A stretch of 64,000 bases of DNA from Pseudomonas fluorescens (GTDB lineage Bacteria > Pseudomonadota > Gammaproteobacteria > Pseudomonadales > Pseudomonadaceae), in assembly GCF_001902145.1 (NCBI RefSeq), contig NZ_MRST01000019.1, positions 62,001 to 126,000 on the forward strand. The letters are read 5' to 3'. Under the pieces are notes generated by a model that did not search any database, was not told where the DNA came from, and saw nothing but the letters and a program-made list of their open reading frames with translations. Every line of letters begins with the position of its first letter. Within the stretch, counting starts at the first letter, position 1. The translations under genes were made by a program, and so were the position numbers. Below are positions 1 to 8,824 of the stretch, one piece after another.

Positions 1-375
1 GGTTCAGTAGACCTGCAACAGCTGTATCGCGTCGAACGCTCGACCTCAGCGTGCTCCGACCCGGACTTCAAGCGCATGATCCTGCGGGCCAACGGCCATA
101 AACCCGCCTGGGCAATGAATGTCACGGCCAAGGGCATGGTACTGGAACGCGAAGGCCAGCCACCTTTGGCAGTGCCGTACGTCGAGGAACAACTGGGCGA
201 CGGCCGCTTCAACCTGATGACCGAAGCCAATAACCAGCACATCGAACTGTGGGTGGCGCCCCAGCGCTGCGTCGACAGTGTGAGCGGCAGCCTGCAACAC
301 ATGAGCGCCGAGTTGCGTGTGAACGGCCAGGTGCAGCGTGGTTGCGCAGCATTCGGCGGCTCGCGGGACGACTGA
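1..375 (+). CDS. COG3650-like protein, 3' part only
   Basis: The reading frame is open from the first base of the window and ends with TGA, so the 5' part of the gene lies outside. The visible 124 residues contain a segment like RVERSTSACSDPDFKRMI and a conserved Cys near the C-terminus (WVAPQRCVDSVSG and QVQRGCAAFG). This resembles the C-terminal part of COG3650-type predicted lipoproteins found in pseudomonads, whose function is not established. The signal peptide or lipobox expected in such proteins would be upstream and cannot be seen. A perfect TATAAT lies just downstream, so the next gene probably has its own promoter. Confidence 0.6.
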   Translation, partial: GSVDLQQLYRVERSTSACSDPDFKRMILRANGHKPAWAMNVTAKGMVLEREGQPPLAVPYVEEQLGDGRFNLMTEANNQHIELWVAPQRCVDSVSGSLQHMSAELRVNGQVQRGCAAFGGSRDD

Positions 376-397
376 TTAGGCCCTGTGCTGTTTTAAC

Positions 398-428
398 CTG
401 ACGGAAACTTGCCATTGGGGCTTATAAT
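398..428 (+). promoter_or_regulatory. Candidate sigma-70 promoter of the FAD-dehydrogenase gene
   Basis: A perfect -10 hexamer TATAAT is at 423-428. The best -35 candidate is CTGACG at 398-403, a 4/6 match to TTGACA, with a 19-bp spacer that is slightly long. A transcript would start near 435 and leave a leader of about 47 nt before the ATG at 482. The -10 is seen directly; the promoter assignment is inference. Confidence 0.45.
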
Positions 429-481
429 CGCCGGTTTGCAAAACAGCCGGCCTCCTTGCCCGCCGCCTACCGGATCCTGTC

Positions 482-2095
482 ATGTTACGAATCACCGAAC
501 TCAAGCTGCCCATCGACCATCCCGAAGAAGACCTGCGCACTGCCATCGTGCAGCGCCTGGGCATCGCCAGTGATGACCTGCTCGATTTCACCCTGTTCAA
601 GCGCAGCTACGACGCGCGTAAAAAGACCTCTGAGCTGTGCTTCATCTACACCGTCGACCTGAACGTGAAGGGTGAAGCCGCCCTGCTGCTCAAGTTTGCC
701 GACGACCGCAATGTCAATCCGGCACCGGATGTCAGCTACAAGGTGGTGGGCCAGGCGCCGGAAGGCCTGGCTGAGCGGCCAATCGTGGTGGGCTTCGGTC
801 CCTGCGGGATCTTCGCCGGGCTGCTGCTGGCACAGATGGGCTTCAAGCCGATCATCCTCGAACGCGGCAAGGAAGTGCGCCAACGCACCAAGGACACCTG
901 GGGCCTGTGGCGCAAAAGCGTGCTCAACCCCGAGTCCAACGTGCAATTCGGAGAAGGCGGCGCAGGCACCTTCTCCGACGGCAAGCTGTACAGCCAGATC
1001 AAGGACCCGAAATTCCACGGTCGCAAAGTGCTGCACGAGTTCGTCAAGGCCGGCGCGCCGGAAGAAATCCTCTACGTCAGCAAGCCGCACATCGGCACCT
1101 TCCGCCTGACCGGCGTGGTGGAAAACATGCGCGAGCAGATCATCGCCATGGGCGGTGAAGTGCGCTTCGAGCAGCGGGTCACCGACGTGTTGATCGAAGA
1201 CGGCCAGTTGAACGGCGTGGTCATCGATGGCGGCGAGCAGATCCTTTCCAAGCACGTGATTCTTGCCTTGGGCCACAGCGCCCGTGACACCTTCCGCATG
1301 CTCCACGACCGTGGCGTGTACATGGAAGCCAAGCCGTTCTCGGTGGGTTTCCGTATCGAGCACCCGCAGTCGCTGATCGACGCCGCACGCCTGGGCAAAT
1401 ACGCTGGCCACCCCAAGCTGGGCGCAGCGGACTACAAGCTGGTGCACCACGCCAAGAATGGCCGTTCGGTCTACAGCTTCTGCATGTGCCCGGGCGGCAC
1501 CGTCGTGGCTGCGACCTCGGAACCCCATCGTGTCGTGACCAACGGCATGAGCCAATACTCGCGTAACGAGCGCAATGCCAACTCCGGCATCGTGGTAGGC
1601 ATTACCCCCGAGGTGGATTACCCAGGTGGCCCGCTGGCCGGTATCGAGTTGCAGGAGCGCCTGGAGTCCCACGCCTACATCCTCGGCGGCAGTAACTACG
1701 AGGCCCCGGCGCAACTGGTAGGTGACTTCATTGCCGGCAAACCCTCCACCGCACTGGGCAGTGTGGAGCCGTCCTACAAACCTGGCGTGTCGTTGGGCGA
1801 CCTGGCCCTGGCCTTGCCGGACTTCGCCATCGAAGCCATCCGCGAAGCCTTGCCGGCGTTCGAGAAGCAGATCAAAGGTTACTCGCTGCACGATGCGGTG
1901 CTGACCGGCATCGAGACTCGCACTTCGTCACCCTTGCGCATTACCCGCGATGAGTCGATGCAGAGCCTGAACGTCAAAGGCTTGTTCCCGGCCGGTGAAG
2001 GCGCGGGGTATGCAGGTGGGATTCTGTCGGCGGGTGTCGACGGGATTCGGATCGCCGAGGCGTTGGCGCGGGATATGCTCGGCATCGAGGCCTGA
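482..2095 (+). CDS. NAD(P)/FAD-dependent dehydrogenase (COG2509 family)
   Basis: This is a 537-residue cytosolic flavoprotein of the COG2509 type (uncharacterised FAD-dependent dehydrogenases). An N-terminal domain of about 95 residues precedes a Rossmann dinucleotide-binding motif at residues 104-109 (GFGPCG). A glutamate at about 127 (ILERG) would bind the adenosine ribose. The C-terminal FAD-contacting stretch GEGAGYAGGILSAG lies near residues 506-519. Length and architecture match the family; the substrate is unknown. The gene stands alone: its upstream neighbour belongs to another protein family, and a REPIN follows before a convergent gene. The start ATG at 482 matches the family N-terminus (MLRITELKLP). 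Confidence 0.88.
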   Translation: MLRITELKLPIDHPEEDLRTAIVQRLGIASDDLLDFTLFKRSYDARKKTSELCFIYTVDLNVKGEAALLLKFADDRNVNPAPDVSYKVVGQAPEGLAERPIVVGFGPCGIFAGLLLAQMGFKPIILERGKEVRQRTKDTWGLWRKSVLNPESNVQFGEGGAGTFSDGKLYSQIKDPKFHGRKVLHEFVKAGAPEEILYVSKPHIGTFRLTGVVENMREQIIAMGGEVRFEQRVTDVLIEDGQLNGVVIDGGEQILSKHVILALGHSARDTFRMLHDRGVYMEAKPFSVGFRIEHPQSLIDAARLGKYAGHPKLGAADYKLVHHAKNGRSVYSFCMCPGGTVVAATSEPHRVVTNGMSQYSRNERNANSGIVVGITPEVDYPGGPLAGIELQERLESHAYILGGSNYEAPAQLVGDFIAGKPSTALGSVEPSYKPGVSLGDLALALPDFAIEAIREALPAFEKQIKGYSLHDAVLTGIETRTSSPLRITRDESMQSLNVKGLFPAGEGAGYAGGILSAGVDGIRIAEALARDMLGIEA

Positions 2096-2121
2096 AGCAC
2101 TCTGTCGGCAAGCATAAATCC

Positions 2122-2213
2122 AGTGTGGGAGCTGGCTTGCCTGCGATACGGTGGTCCAGTCGATAAACTTGTCGACTGACATTCCGCTATCGCAGGCAAG
2201 CCAGCTCCCACAC
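2122..2213. repeat. REPIN, family B (GTGGGAGCTGGCTTGCCTGCGAT)
   Basis: Two inverted REP copies, GTGTGGGAGCTGGCTTGCC and its reverse complement, flank about 45 bp of spacer. The element sits between two convergent genes (ends at 2095 and 2228). There it could fold in the RNA from either strand and protect 3' ends or aid termination. Single degenerate arms of the same family recur at about 19366-19385 and 19985-20009. Confidence 0.85.
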
Positions 2214-2227
2214 TGCTTTGTAGGATG

Positions 2228-3322
2228 TCAGATATTAGCGCGCAGGATGTTAGCGGGTAGCGCCTCACCGCGTTCGACACTCGCCGCAACTGCCGCGATC
2301 AACCCTTCCAGCTCATAGCCCTGCCCCGCCAGCCACGCTTGATCGTAATAGGTCGTGGCATAGCGCTCACCGCCATCGCACAAGATCGCGACGATCGACC
2401 CCGACGCCCCCGCCGCTTTCATCTGTTGCGCCGCCATCAGCGCACCGATCAGGTTGGTCCCGCTGGAACCGCCAACCCGTCGCCCCAGACGCTCAGCCAG
2501 GTAATGCATGGCCGCCAGGGACAATGCATCCGGCACCTTGACCATGGCGTCAATCACCGCCGGCAGAAACGATGCCTCCACCCGTGGGCGACCAATCCCT
2601 TCAATCCGCGAGCCACAGTCCAGGCGCAGGCTGGCGTCACCACTCTGGTAGAAGTCGAAGAACACCGAGCGTTCGGCATCGGCACACAACACCCGCGTGC
2701 AATGCTGGCGATAACGCACATAGCGGCCCAGGGTCGCGGTGGTGCCGCCGGTGCCAGGGCTGGAAATCAACCAACTCGGCTCCGGGTGTTGTTCAAAGCG
2801 CATCTGCTGGAAGATCGACTCGGCGATGTTGTTGTTCGCACGCCAGTCGGTGGCACGTTCGGCGTAGGTGAACTGGTCCATGAAGTGACCACCGCTTTCC
2901 TGGGCCAGGCGTTCGGATTCGGCATAGATCTGCGTCGGGTCCTGGACCAGATGGCTCTCGCCACCGTAGAAGGCGATTTGGGCGATCTTCTCTTGGGACG
3001 TCGTAGCGGGCATGACGGCAATAAACGGCAAGCCGAGCAAGCGCGCGAAATAGGCTTCCGAGATCGCCGTGGAGCCGCTGGACGCTTCAATCACAGGAGC
3101 ACCCGGCTTGAGCCAGCCATTGCACAGCGCATACAGAAACAACGAGCGCGCCAGCCGGTGTTTCAGGCTGCCGGTGGGGTGGCTGGACTCATCCTTGAAG
3201 TACAACTCGATGCCTGGCAAACCCGGTAATGGCAGCGGGATCAGGTGGGTATCGGCGCTCCGCTGGAAGTCCGCTTCAATGATACGAATGGCTTCGCGGG
3301 CCCAGGTACGGTGGTCGCTCAT
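2228..3322 (-). CDS. PLP-dependent cysteine synthase-family enzyme
   Basis: This 364-residue protein has the fold-type II PLP enzyme pattern of the cysteine synthase/cystathionine beta-synthase family (COG0031). The motif [12 protein letters not shown] near residue 50 contains the lysine expected to bind PLP. A glycine-rich phosphate loop ([13 protein letters not shown]) lies in the middle, and [11 protein letters not shown] near residue 285 contacts the cofactor. It is longer than CysK or CysM (about 300 aa), so it is probably a divergent paralogue, perhaps a cysteine desulfhydrase or a synthase with another substrate. It stands alone and is convergent with the flavoprotein. Start chosen at [10 protein letters not shown]. 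Confidence 0.82.
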   Translation of the reverse strand: MSDHRTWAREAIRIIEADFQRSADTHLIPLPLPGLPGIELYFKDESSHPTGSLKHRLARSLFLYALCNGWLKPGAPVIEASSGSTAISEAYFARLLGLPFIAVMPATTSQEKIAQIAFYGGESHLVQDPTQIYAESERLAQESGGHFMDQFTYAERATDWRANNNIAESIFQQMRFEQHPEPSWLISSPGTGGTTATLGRYVRYRQHCTRVLCADAERSVFFDFYQSGDASLRLDCGSRIEGIGRPRVEASFLPAVIDAMVKVPDALSLAAMHYLAERLGRRVGGSSGTNLIGALMAAQQMKAAGASGSIVAILCDGGERYATTYYDQAWLAGQGYELEGLIAAVAASVERGEALPANILRANI

Positions 3323-3538
3323 GGTGGGTTCTCTAAAGGTTTTCAGCGGTGATCTTAGGATGTTTCCTACACTTCACACAGATACAGTGACGACGCAATT
3401 GGACACACAATTGCTAGTCTTTGGCCCACCGATGCCCTGGCCCATCTCTTATAACAAATAAGAATATAACTTTTGTTTTAACAACTAACGGTACGGGTTA
3501 GGGTACCCACCTATTGAACCTGGATTGGAGAGCATCCC

Positions 3539-4723
3539 TTGCCTCTGCGTAGCACTTTCACCCGTTTCTTCCAGCTGGAAGCCGCCAGCGGCCTGTTGTT
3601 GATCGCCGCTGCCGCCTTGGCGCTGATCATCAACAACTCTCCGTTGTCGCACCTGTACAACGCCTTTCTCGACACGCCGGTAGTGGCACAGGTGGGCGCG
3701 TTGAAAATCGCCAAGCCAGCGCTGCTATGGATCAACGATGGCCTGATGGCCCTGTTTTTCCTGCTGATCGGCCTGGAGGTCAAACGCGAGCTCCTGGATG
3801 GTCACCTGTCCAAGCCTTCCCAAGTGGTGCTGCCTGGCGCAGCGGCCATCGGCGGCATGGTGGTGCCGGCGCTGATCTACTGGGCGCTTAACAAGGACAA
3901 CCCGGCCGCCCTGGCCGGCTGGGCGATCCCTATGGCCACCGACATTGCCTTCGCGCTGGGCGTTCTGGCCCTGCTGGGCAAGCGCGTACCGGTGTCGCTG
4001 AAGCTGTTCCTGATGACCCTGGCGATCATTGATGACCTTGGCGCCATCATCGTCATTGCCTTGTTCTATTCCGCTGACTTGTCCACGGCATCCCTGGTGG
4101 GCGCGGGGGCGTGCTTGATTGCGCTGATTGCGATGAACCGCCTGGGCGTGATCAAACTGGGGCCGTATATGATCATCGGCCTGATCCTGTGGGTGTGCGT
4201 GCTCAAGAGCGGTGTGCATGCGACCTTGGCGGGTGTAACCCTGGCGTTCTGCATTCCACTGCGCACCAAGAATGCCGAAACCTCACCGCTGCTGAGCCTG
4301 GAACACGCCCTGCATCCGTGGGTGGCCTATGCCATCCTGCCGCTGTTCGCGTTCGCCAATGCCGGTGTGTCCCTCACCGGTGTCAGCCTGGAGAGCTTCA
4401 CCCACTCCGTACCCATGGGCATCGCCGCCGGCCTGTTGATAGGCAAGACTGTCGGTGTGTTCGGCCTCACCTGGCTGGCGATCAAGACCGGCATCGCCTC
4501 ACTGCCTAGCGGCGCCAATTGGGGCCAGGTACTGGGTGTGGCGATCCTGTGCGGGATCGGCTTCACCATGAGCCTGTTTGTCGGCTCCCTGGCGTTTGTG
4601 CCAGGCGCCAGTGAGTTTGCCGGTGAAGATCGCATGGGGATTCTGACCGGGTCGATCCTGGCGGCCTTTATCGGATACGCGGTGACGGCGATGGCAAGTC
4701 GCAAGAAAGCCGTCGTTGCATGA
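3539..4723 (+). CDS. nhaA: Na+/H+ antiporter NhaA
   Basis: This 394-residue inner-membrane protein matches NhaA throughout and would exchange Na+ for H+ in pH and sodium homeostasis. About 12 hydrophobic segments are visible. The family motif [16 protein letters not shown] lies near residues 76-91. The paired aspartates of the ion site are in [12 protein letters not shown], near residues 160-171. The best start is the TTG at 3539, preceded by GGAG at about 3526; no ATG nearby fits the family N-terminus. The gene is monocistronic and is followed by a REPIN and a strong bidirectional terminator. Confidence 0.95.
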   Translation: MPLRSTFTRFFQLEAASGLLLIAAAALALIINNSPLSHLYNAFLDTPVVAQVGALKIAKPALLWINDGLMALFFLLIGLEVKRELLDGHLSKPSQVVLPGAAAIGGMVVPALIYWALNKDNPAALAGWAIPMATDIAFALGVLALLGKRVPVSLKLFLMTLAIIDDLGAIIVIALFYSADLSTASLVGAGACLIALIAMNRLGVIKLGPYMIIGLILWVCVLKSGVHATLAGVTLAFCIPLRTKNAETSPLLSLEHALHPWVAYAILPLFAFANAGVSLTGVSLESFTHSVPMGIAAGLLIGKTVGVFGLTWLAIKTGIASLPSGANWGQVLGVAILCGIGFTMSLFVGSLAFVPGASEFAGEDRMGILTGSILAAFIGYAVTAMASRKKAVVA

Positions 4724-4738
4724 TTGAAGTCAGTCAGT

Positions 4739-4835
4739 TGTAGGAGCGAGCTTGCTCGCGAAAAACTTACAGGCGCCGCGTTCATTCATTGAGCACGCGT
4801 TATTGTTAACGTTTTTCGCGAGCAAGCTCGCTCCC
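4739..4835. repeat. REPIN, family A (GTAGGAGCGAGCTTGCTCGCGA)
   Basis: Left arm TTGTAGGAGCGAGCTTGCTC and an inverted right arm ending GCTCGCTCCCA flank a conserved spacer containing GGCGCCGCGTTCATTCA and CACGCGTTATTGTTAACG. Four other copies with related spacers lie at 13941, 16657, 19410 and 27191. Confidence 0.88.
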
Positions 4836-4840
4836 AAACA

Positions 4841-4874
4841 AAACCCCCAACCGGTCACCCGGTTGGGGGTTTTT
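4841..4874. terminator. Bidirectional intrinsic terminator between nhaA and the lipoprotein gene
   Basis: A perfect 14-bp stem AAACCCCCAACCGG (4841-4854) pairs with 4859-4872 around a TCAC loop and is followed by TTTTT. On the minus strand the hairpin is followed by TTTTG and TTTG, so it can end both convergent transcripts. Confidence 0.9.
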
Positions 4875-4894
4875 CTTCGCCTGTAGCTTAAGGC

Positions 4895-5359
4895 TTAGCG
4901 AGTAACGCGGCTGGTACCGTCGACGGTCATGATGCGTACGCGGTCGCCAATGCGGAAAATTTCATTTTCCTGCACGGCTTGTACGTAGGCACGCATGCTG
5001 CCGTCGTCTTCGCGCACGGTGATTTCCACACCCTGGGTACGGGTCAGGCCTTCTTCGGTGGCCGAGCCCAGCAGGCCGCCCGCAACTGCGCCGATCACAG
5101 CAGTCACGATGCTGCCACGGCCGCCACCGATGGCGCTGCCGCCAACGCCGCCAATGACTGCGCCCGCGGCGCCGCCGATTGGGGTTTTGGTGCCTTCGAT
5201 TTTCACTGGACGCAGGGATTCGATGGTGCCCATGCGAACGGTCTGTACACGACGCGCCTCATCACGAGAGTACGAGTCGCCGGTCAGACTCGAGGCGCAG
5301 CCACCCAACAGCAACGACAGGGTGGTAAAGCAGGCAACTAGTAAAACGGACTTACGCAT
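4895..5359 (-). CDS. Glycine-zipper outer-membrane lipoprotein (SlyB/Pcp type)
   Basis: This 154-residue protein starts at ATG 5359, with GGAG 9 nt upstream; a longer frame reaches 5443 but lacks support. It has a lipoprotein signal peptide with lipobox LLGGC, giving an acylated Cys at about residue 21. A Gly-rich zipper of two short hydrophobic helices follows (GAVIGGVGGSAIGGG ... IGAVAGGLLGSATEEG), then a C-terminal beta domain with VRIMTVDGTSRVTR. This is the SlyB/Rickettsia 17-kDa antigen architecture. These proteins are thought to support outer-membrane integrity. A monocistronic terminator follows. Confidence 0.85.
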   Translation of the reverse strand: MRKSVLLVACFTTLSLLLGGCASSLTGDSYSRDEARRVQTVRMGTIESLRPVKIEGTKTPIGGAAGAVIGGVGGSAIGGGRGSIVTAVIGAVAGGLLGSATEEGLTRTQGVEITVREDDGSMRAYVQAVQENEIFRIGDRVRIMTVDGTSRVTR

Positions 5360-5552
5360 AGCATCAACTCCAAAGGACAGGTATTCATTAAACGCTGTGG
5401 CTTGGCGCGTGTCACGGCGCACCAGGCAGAAACTTGCTTTCATTCAGCCTGAGTACAGACTGCCAGCACCAGAGAACTCGACGAACGGTAACCAAGCCAG
5501 GGTACAGAACGATGCCATAACCGGCTCGATCAGTGTAGCCGCACAGCCGAAA

Positions 5553-5586
5553 GCGTCCGAAGTCTCTTGAACAGAGACTTCGACGC
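5553..5586 (-). terminator. Long hairpin downstream of pdxH
   Basis: GCGT-C-CGAAGTCTCT (5553-5567) pairs with AGAGACTTCG-ACGC (5573-5586). That is 14 bp with one bulged C and a 5-nt loop. On the minus strand it lies about 40 nt after the pdxH stop and is followed only by TTTCGG. It could terminate weakly or stabilise the pdxH 3' end. The rest of 5360-5624 has no gene and should hold the promoter of the lipoprotein gene. Confidence 0.45.
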
Positions 5587-5624
5587 AACGGTGCTGATTC
5601 AGGTGGGATGACGAAAGGTGACGC

Positions 5625-6272
5625 TCAGGGCGCCAGGCGCTCGCGGCACCATTGGCCGTCTTGCAAGCGGTAGTTGAGGCGATCATGCAGGCGGCTGGCG
5701 CGGCCTTGCCAGAACTCGATGCGCTCAGGCAGTAAACGGTACCCACCCCAATGCTCGGGGCAATCGGGCTGGGTATCGCTGAAACGCTCTTCAGTGGCCT
5801 TGAGCAGCGCCTGCAGCTCTTCGCGATCACGAATGACTTTGCTCTGCGGAGAGGCCCAGGCGCCCAGGCGGCTGCCCAACGGGCGCACCTGGTAATAAGC
5901 ATCCGACTCTTCAGGCGCGACCTTGACCACGCGTCCTTCAATGCGTACCTGGCGCTCCAGGGTTGGCCAGAAGAAGGTCATGGCCGCAAACGGCCGCGCC
6001 GCGAGTTGCTCACCTTTGGCGCTCTGATAGTTGGTGAAGAAGGTAAAGCCCTGTGCATCCAGGCCCTTGAGCAGCAGGATACGGCAGTGCGGGCGACCGT
6101 CCTGGTCGACCGTCGCCAGCGTCATGGCATTGGCCTCCACCGGGGGCTGTTCGGTTTTCACCGCATCGCCAAACCATTGGTGGAACAACGCAAACGGCTC
6201 GTCCGGGGCCTGGGCCTCGCTCAAACCGTCCCGTGTGTAGTCACGGCGCATATCGGCCAGTGCCTGGGTCAT
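5625..6272 (-). CDS. pdxH: Pyridoxamine 5'-phosphate oxidase PdxH
   Basis: This 215-residue FMN enzyme oxidises pyridoxine or pyridoxamine 5'-phosphate to PLP, in vitamin B6 synthesis and salvage. The typical core is present. [21 protein letters not shown] (residues about 48-68) and [15 protein letters not shown] form the FMN-binding split barrel. The signature [16 protein letters not shown] near residues 182-197 is followed by a C-terminal RLAP. Length equals the usual 210-220. It is followed on the same strand by the lipoprotein gene 265 bp away, with a hairpin between, so separate transcription is likely. Confidence 0.95.
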   Translation of the reverse strand: MTQALADMRRDYTRDGLSEAQAPDEPFALFHQWFGDAVKTEQPPVEANAMTLATVDQDGRPHCRILLLKGLDAQGFTFFTNYQSAKGEQLAARPFAAMTFFWPTLERQVRIEGRVVKVAPEESDAYYQVRPLGSRLGAWASPQSKVIRDREELQALLKATEERFSDTQPDCPEHWGGYRLLPERIEFWQGRASRLHDRLNYRLQDGQWCRERLAP

Positions 6273-6299
6273 GCGGCTTTATCCTTGTGGTTCGACAGC

Positions 6300-7454
6300 T
6301 CAGTTTTTCGCCTGGTCGTTCGAAGCGGGTGCCGCCTTGGCTTTTGCCGTGGCAGGTTTCTTCGCTGCCGGCTTGGCCGCAGCCTTTTTAGCCGCTGGCT
6401 TGGCCGCCGCTTTCTTGGCCGTGGCCTTTTTGGCAGGCGCTTTTGCCGCCGGTGCTGGCGCAGGCACATTCTGCACCGCGACCATTTCGGCTACGGGCGG
6501 GGTCTTGCCGGAGTTGTACTTGCTCAGCAGTGCCAACATCGTTGTACGCTGAGTGAACATGATTTCCATGCGACGGTTCAGCGCACGCCCCTGATTGCTG
6601 TCGTTGGCGGCACGCGGCATAAGGTCGCCCATGCCACGCAGCATCAAGCGATCCTGTTTCAGACCACTCAGGCTGAAAATCGAGGCAATGGACTGCGCGC
6701 GTTCCTTGCTCAACGCCTGGCTGGCCGGGGCGCTGCCCGTGGCATCAACGTGGCCCAGCACCAGTACGGCGGTCTTCGGGTCAGCTTCAACGGCCTTGGC
6801 CACCCGCGTGAACGGGCCCAGGGTCACCGGCAGCAACATGGCCGGACGCTTCGGGTTGTAGGAACCGTCTACCGGGGCAATCACCACCAGGGTGTTGTCA
6901 CGGCGCTCCAGTTGCAGGTTGCTGTCCTTGATCGCCGCACGCAGGCGTGGTTCGTATTCGTCCAGCCAGGCTTGGGTGATCTTCGGGTCAGGCATTTGTA
7001 CATTGGTCACATCGACCTTGGCCAATGGCTTTGGCTTGCTTTCGAACGGCCACCACCAGCGCGGCTCGCTGTCGGTCTTGGCCACGACAGGCGCCGCGTC
7101 CGAGGCCGGGGTTGCCGCCTTGAGGTCGGCTTTCAGGTCGGCCTTGGCGTCGGCGGCTTTTTCTTCGGCGCTCTTGGTGGAAAACGGCCACCAGCTGTAA
7201 CCGGTGTCAGCCTTGGCGGCCGGGGCAGGTGCAGCAGCAGCGGCGACAGGTTCAACAGGCTTGGCACCGGCGGCCGGCTTGGCGTCGGGTTTGGCATCTG
7301 GCTTGGCGTCGGTCTGGGCCACTGGATCCTTGGTCGCAGCTTTTTCAGATCCAAATGACCACCAATGCCCACCTTCGGCATCATTCTGTGGAGTTTGTGC
7401 ACAACCCGTAATAGTGAGGCACAGCGCCAGTGCCAAAGACTTGTTCGATAACAT
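6300..7454 (-). CDS. OmpA-family lipoprotein with WWxF repeats and a Lys/Ala-rich tail
   Basis: This is a 384-residue envelope protein. The signal peptide has lipobox LTITGC (Cys at about residue 18). Three tryptophan motifs follow in a low-complexity region: HWWSFGSEK, YSWWPFSTKS and WWWPFESKP. They are joined by Lys/Asp/Ala/Pro-rich linkers such as KPDAKPDAKPDAKP. The OmpA-like peptidoglycan-binding domain spans about residues 175-315 (AVLVLGHVDATGSAPASQ, LSKERAQSIA, RRMEIMF). The last 50 residues are a KKAAAKPAAKK-type tail like histone H1 or AlgP. The family role is anchoring to peptidoglycan; what the tail binds is unknown. It could bind anionic polymers such as LPS or DNA (inference). 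Confidence 0.82.
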   Translation of the reverse strand: MLSNKSLALALCLTITGCAQTPQNDAEGGHWWSFGSEKAATKDPVAQTDAKPDAKPDAKPAAGAKPVEPVAAAAAPAPAAKADTGYSWWPFSTKSAEEKAADAKADLKADLKAATPASDAAPVVAKTDSEPRWWWPFESKPKPLAKVDVTNVQMPDPKITQAWLDEYEPRLRAAIKDSNLQLERRDNTLVVIAPVDGSYNPKRPAMLLPVTLGPFTRVAKAVEADPKTAVLVLGHVDATGSAPASQALSKERAQSIASIFSLSGLKQDRLMLRGMGDLMPRAANDSNQGRALNRRMEIMFTQRTTMLALLSKYNSGKTPPVAEMVAVQNVPAPAPAAKAPAKKATAKKAAAKPAAKKAAAKPAAKKPATAKAKAAPASNDQAKN

Positions 7455-7596
7455 GAGATATCCACAAAATGAGAAAAACCAGAGGGTCGCGGGACCCGTT
7501 AAATAGACGCTAAAAGAACATTCAAGTTACAACATGTCGTTCAGCATCTTTTTTATACTTGCCTTTGTAACAAAAAATTGTGAAACAGCAAGGGGT

Positions 7597-8742
7597 TTAT
7601 AGACAACCGGCCAATATTCCGACCAACTTCTGGGCCCGCGGGTCCATAAGTACGTAAGGCCCCAGGGTATTAGTCACAAAACCGAAGGCTACATCATGTT
7701 CTGGGTCGGCAAACCCGACCGAGCCTCCTGCCCCGGGATGCCCGAATGCACGTGGCCCAAGGCCGAACGTGGCATTGGGCAACTGCGGTTGATCCAACAT
7801 GCAGCCCAGGCCGAAGCGGGTTTGGGTCAATAAGGTTTTATCCAGCCCGATACTGTGCTCGCGGGTCAATTGTTCGAGCATGTCGCTTTCCAGCAAACTA
7901 CCGTCCAACAAACCACTATAAAACCCGGCCAGGCTGCGCGCATTACCGTGGCCATTCGCCGCAGGCTGCTGCATGCGTCGCCATTCGGGCTTATTAGTGC
8001 TGGTCAGAATAGACGGTGGGTTGGCAAATGCACGGGTAGTCATCGCCGCCGGCTCGCGCATCATTACTTGAAGTAACCGTTGCGCGGCTTCATCCCCCAT
8101 AGTGCCTTTGCTGCGCGCTATATGAGCGACTCGATAAAACTCTTCATCCGCCAGGCCTACATGGAAGTCCAGCCCCAATGGGCGTGCCACCCGCGCCACG
8201 ATCGACTCCCCCGGCCCGCGCCCGTCGGCGCGGCGCAACAATTCGCCAACCAGCCAGCCGTAGGTGATCGCCTCATAGCCGTGGCCCTGGCCCGGTGTCC
8301 ACCACGGGGCCTCGGCCGCCAGGGTATCGACCATCAACTGCCAGTCGTACAGAGCCTCGGTGGGCAGCATTTCGCGGATGGCAGGCAGCCCGGCCTGGTG
8401 GCAGAGCAACTGGCGCAACGTGATCGCGTCCTTGCCAGCAGCGGCAAACTCCGGCCAGTACTCGGCCACCGGCGCATCAAGCTTGAGCTTGCCTTCGGCC
8501 ACCAGTTGCAGGGCAGTCACTGCCGTGAAGGTCTTGGTGCAGGAGAACAGGTTGACGATGGTATCGCTGTGCCAGGCCTCGGCACCGTCCTTGTCGGCCG
8601 TGCCGGCCCACAGATCGACGACGGTTTGCCCACCGATCTGGATGCACAGCCCGGCACCACGCTCCTGGGGGTCATCGAACAGGGCGGCGAAAGCTTCGCG
8701 CACCGCTTCGAACTGCAGCTCGTAATGACCCTGAATCTGCAC
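7597..8742 (-). CDS. Serine hydrolase of the beta-lactamase (class C)/EstB family
   Basis: This is a 381-residue cytosolic-type hydrolase with no signal peptide. The SxxK catalytic motif is SCTK in VNLFSCTKTFTA, near residue 67. A Tyr-containing second motif is likely YGW near residue 161. HPGAGG, near residue 340, takes the place of KTG, as in EstB-type esterases and family VIII carboxylesterases. The family hydrolyses short esters or D-amino-acid amides rather than beta-lactams, so it should not be read as a resistance gene. It stands downstream of the agarase-like gene on the same strand, 82 bp away. Confidence 0.85.
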   Translation of the reverse strand: MQIQGHYELQFEAVREAFAALFDDPQERGAGLCIQIGGQTVVDLWAGTADKDGAEAWHSDTIVNLFSCTKTFTAVTALQLVAEGKLKLDAPVAEYWPEFAAAGKDAITLRQLLCHQAGLPAIREMLPTEALYDWQLMVDTLAAEAPWWTPGQGHGYEAITYGWLVGELLRRADGRGPGESIVARVARPLGLDFHVGLADEEFYRVAHIARSKGTMGDEAAQRLLQVMMREPAAMTTRAFANPPSILTSTNKPEWRRMQQPAANGHGNARSLAGFYSGLLDGSLLESDMLEQLTREHSIGLDKTLLTQTRFGLGCMLDQPQLPNATFGLGPRAFGHPGAGGSVGFADPEHDVAFGFVTNTLGPYVLMDPRAQKLVGILAGCL

Positions 8743-8824
8743 CTGAACCCCCTAGGAAAACGCCATCAAAAGTGGTCGCCATTCTTTCAGCCATTGTAGG
8801 TTTTGTGAACCCGTCAACGATGAA

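Noticed and set aside
485..1891. 468-codon open frame antisense to the FAD dehydrogenase gene
   Set aside because: The composition is typical of an antisense shadow, and the sense protein has Rossmann and FAD motifs.
7597..8742. Class C beta-lactamase resistance gene
   Set aside because: The SxxK motif is present, but HPGAGG replaces KTG and there is no signal peptide. It fits EstB-type esterases better.
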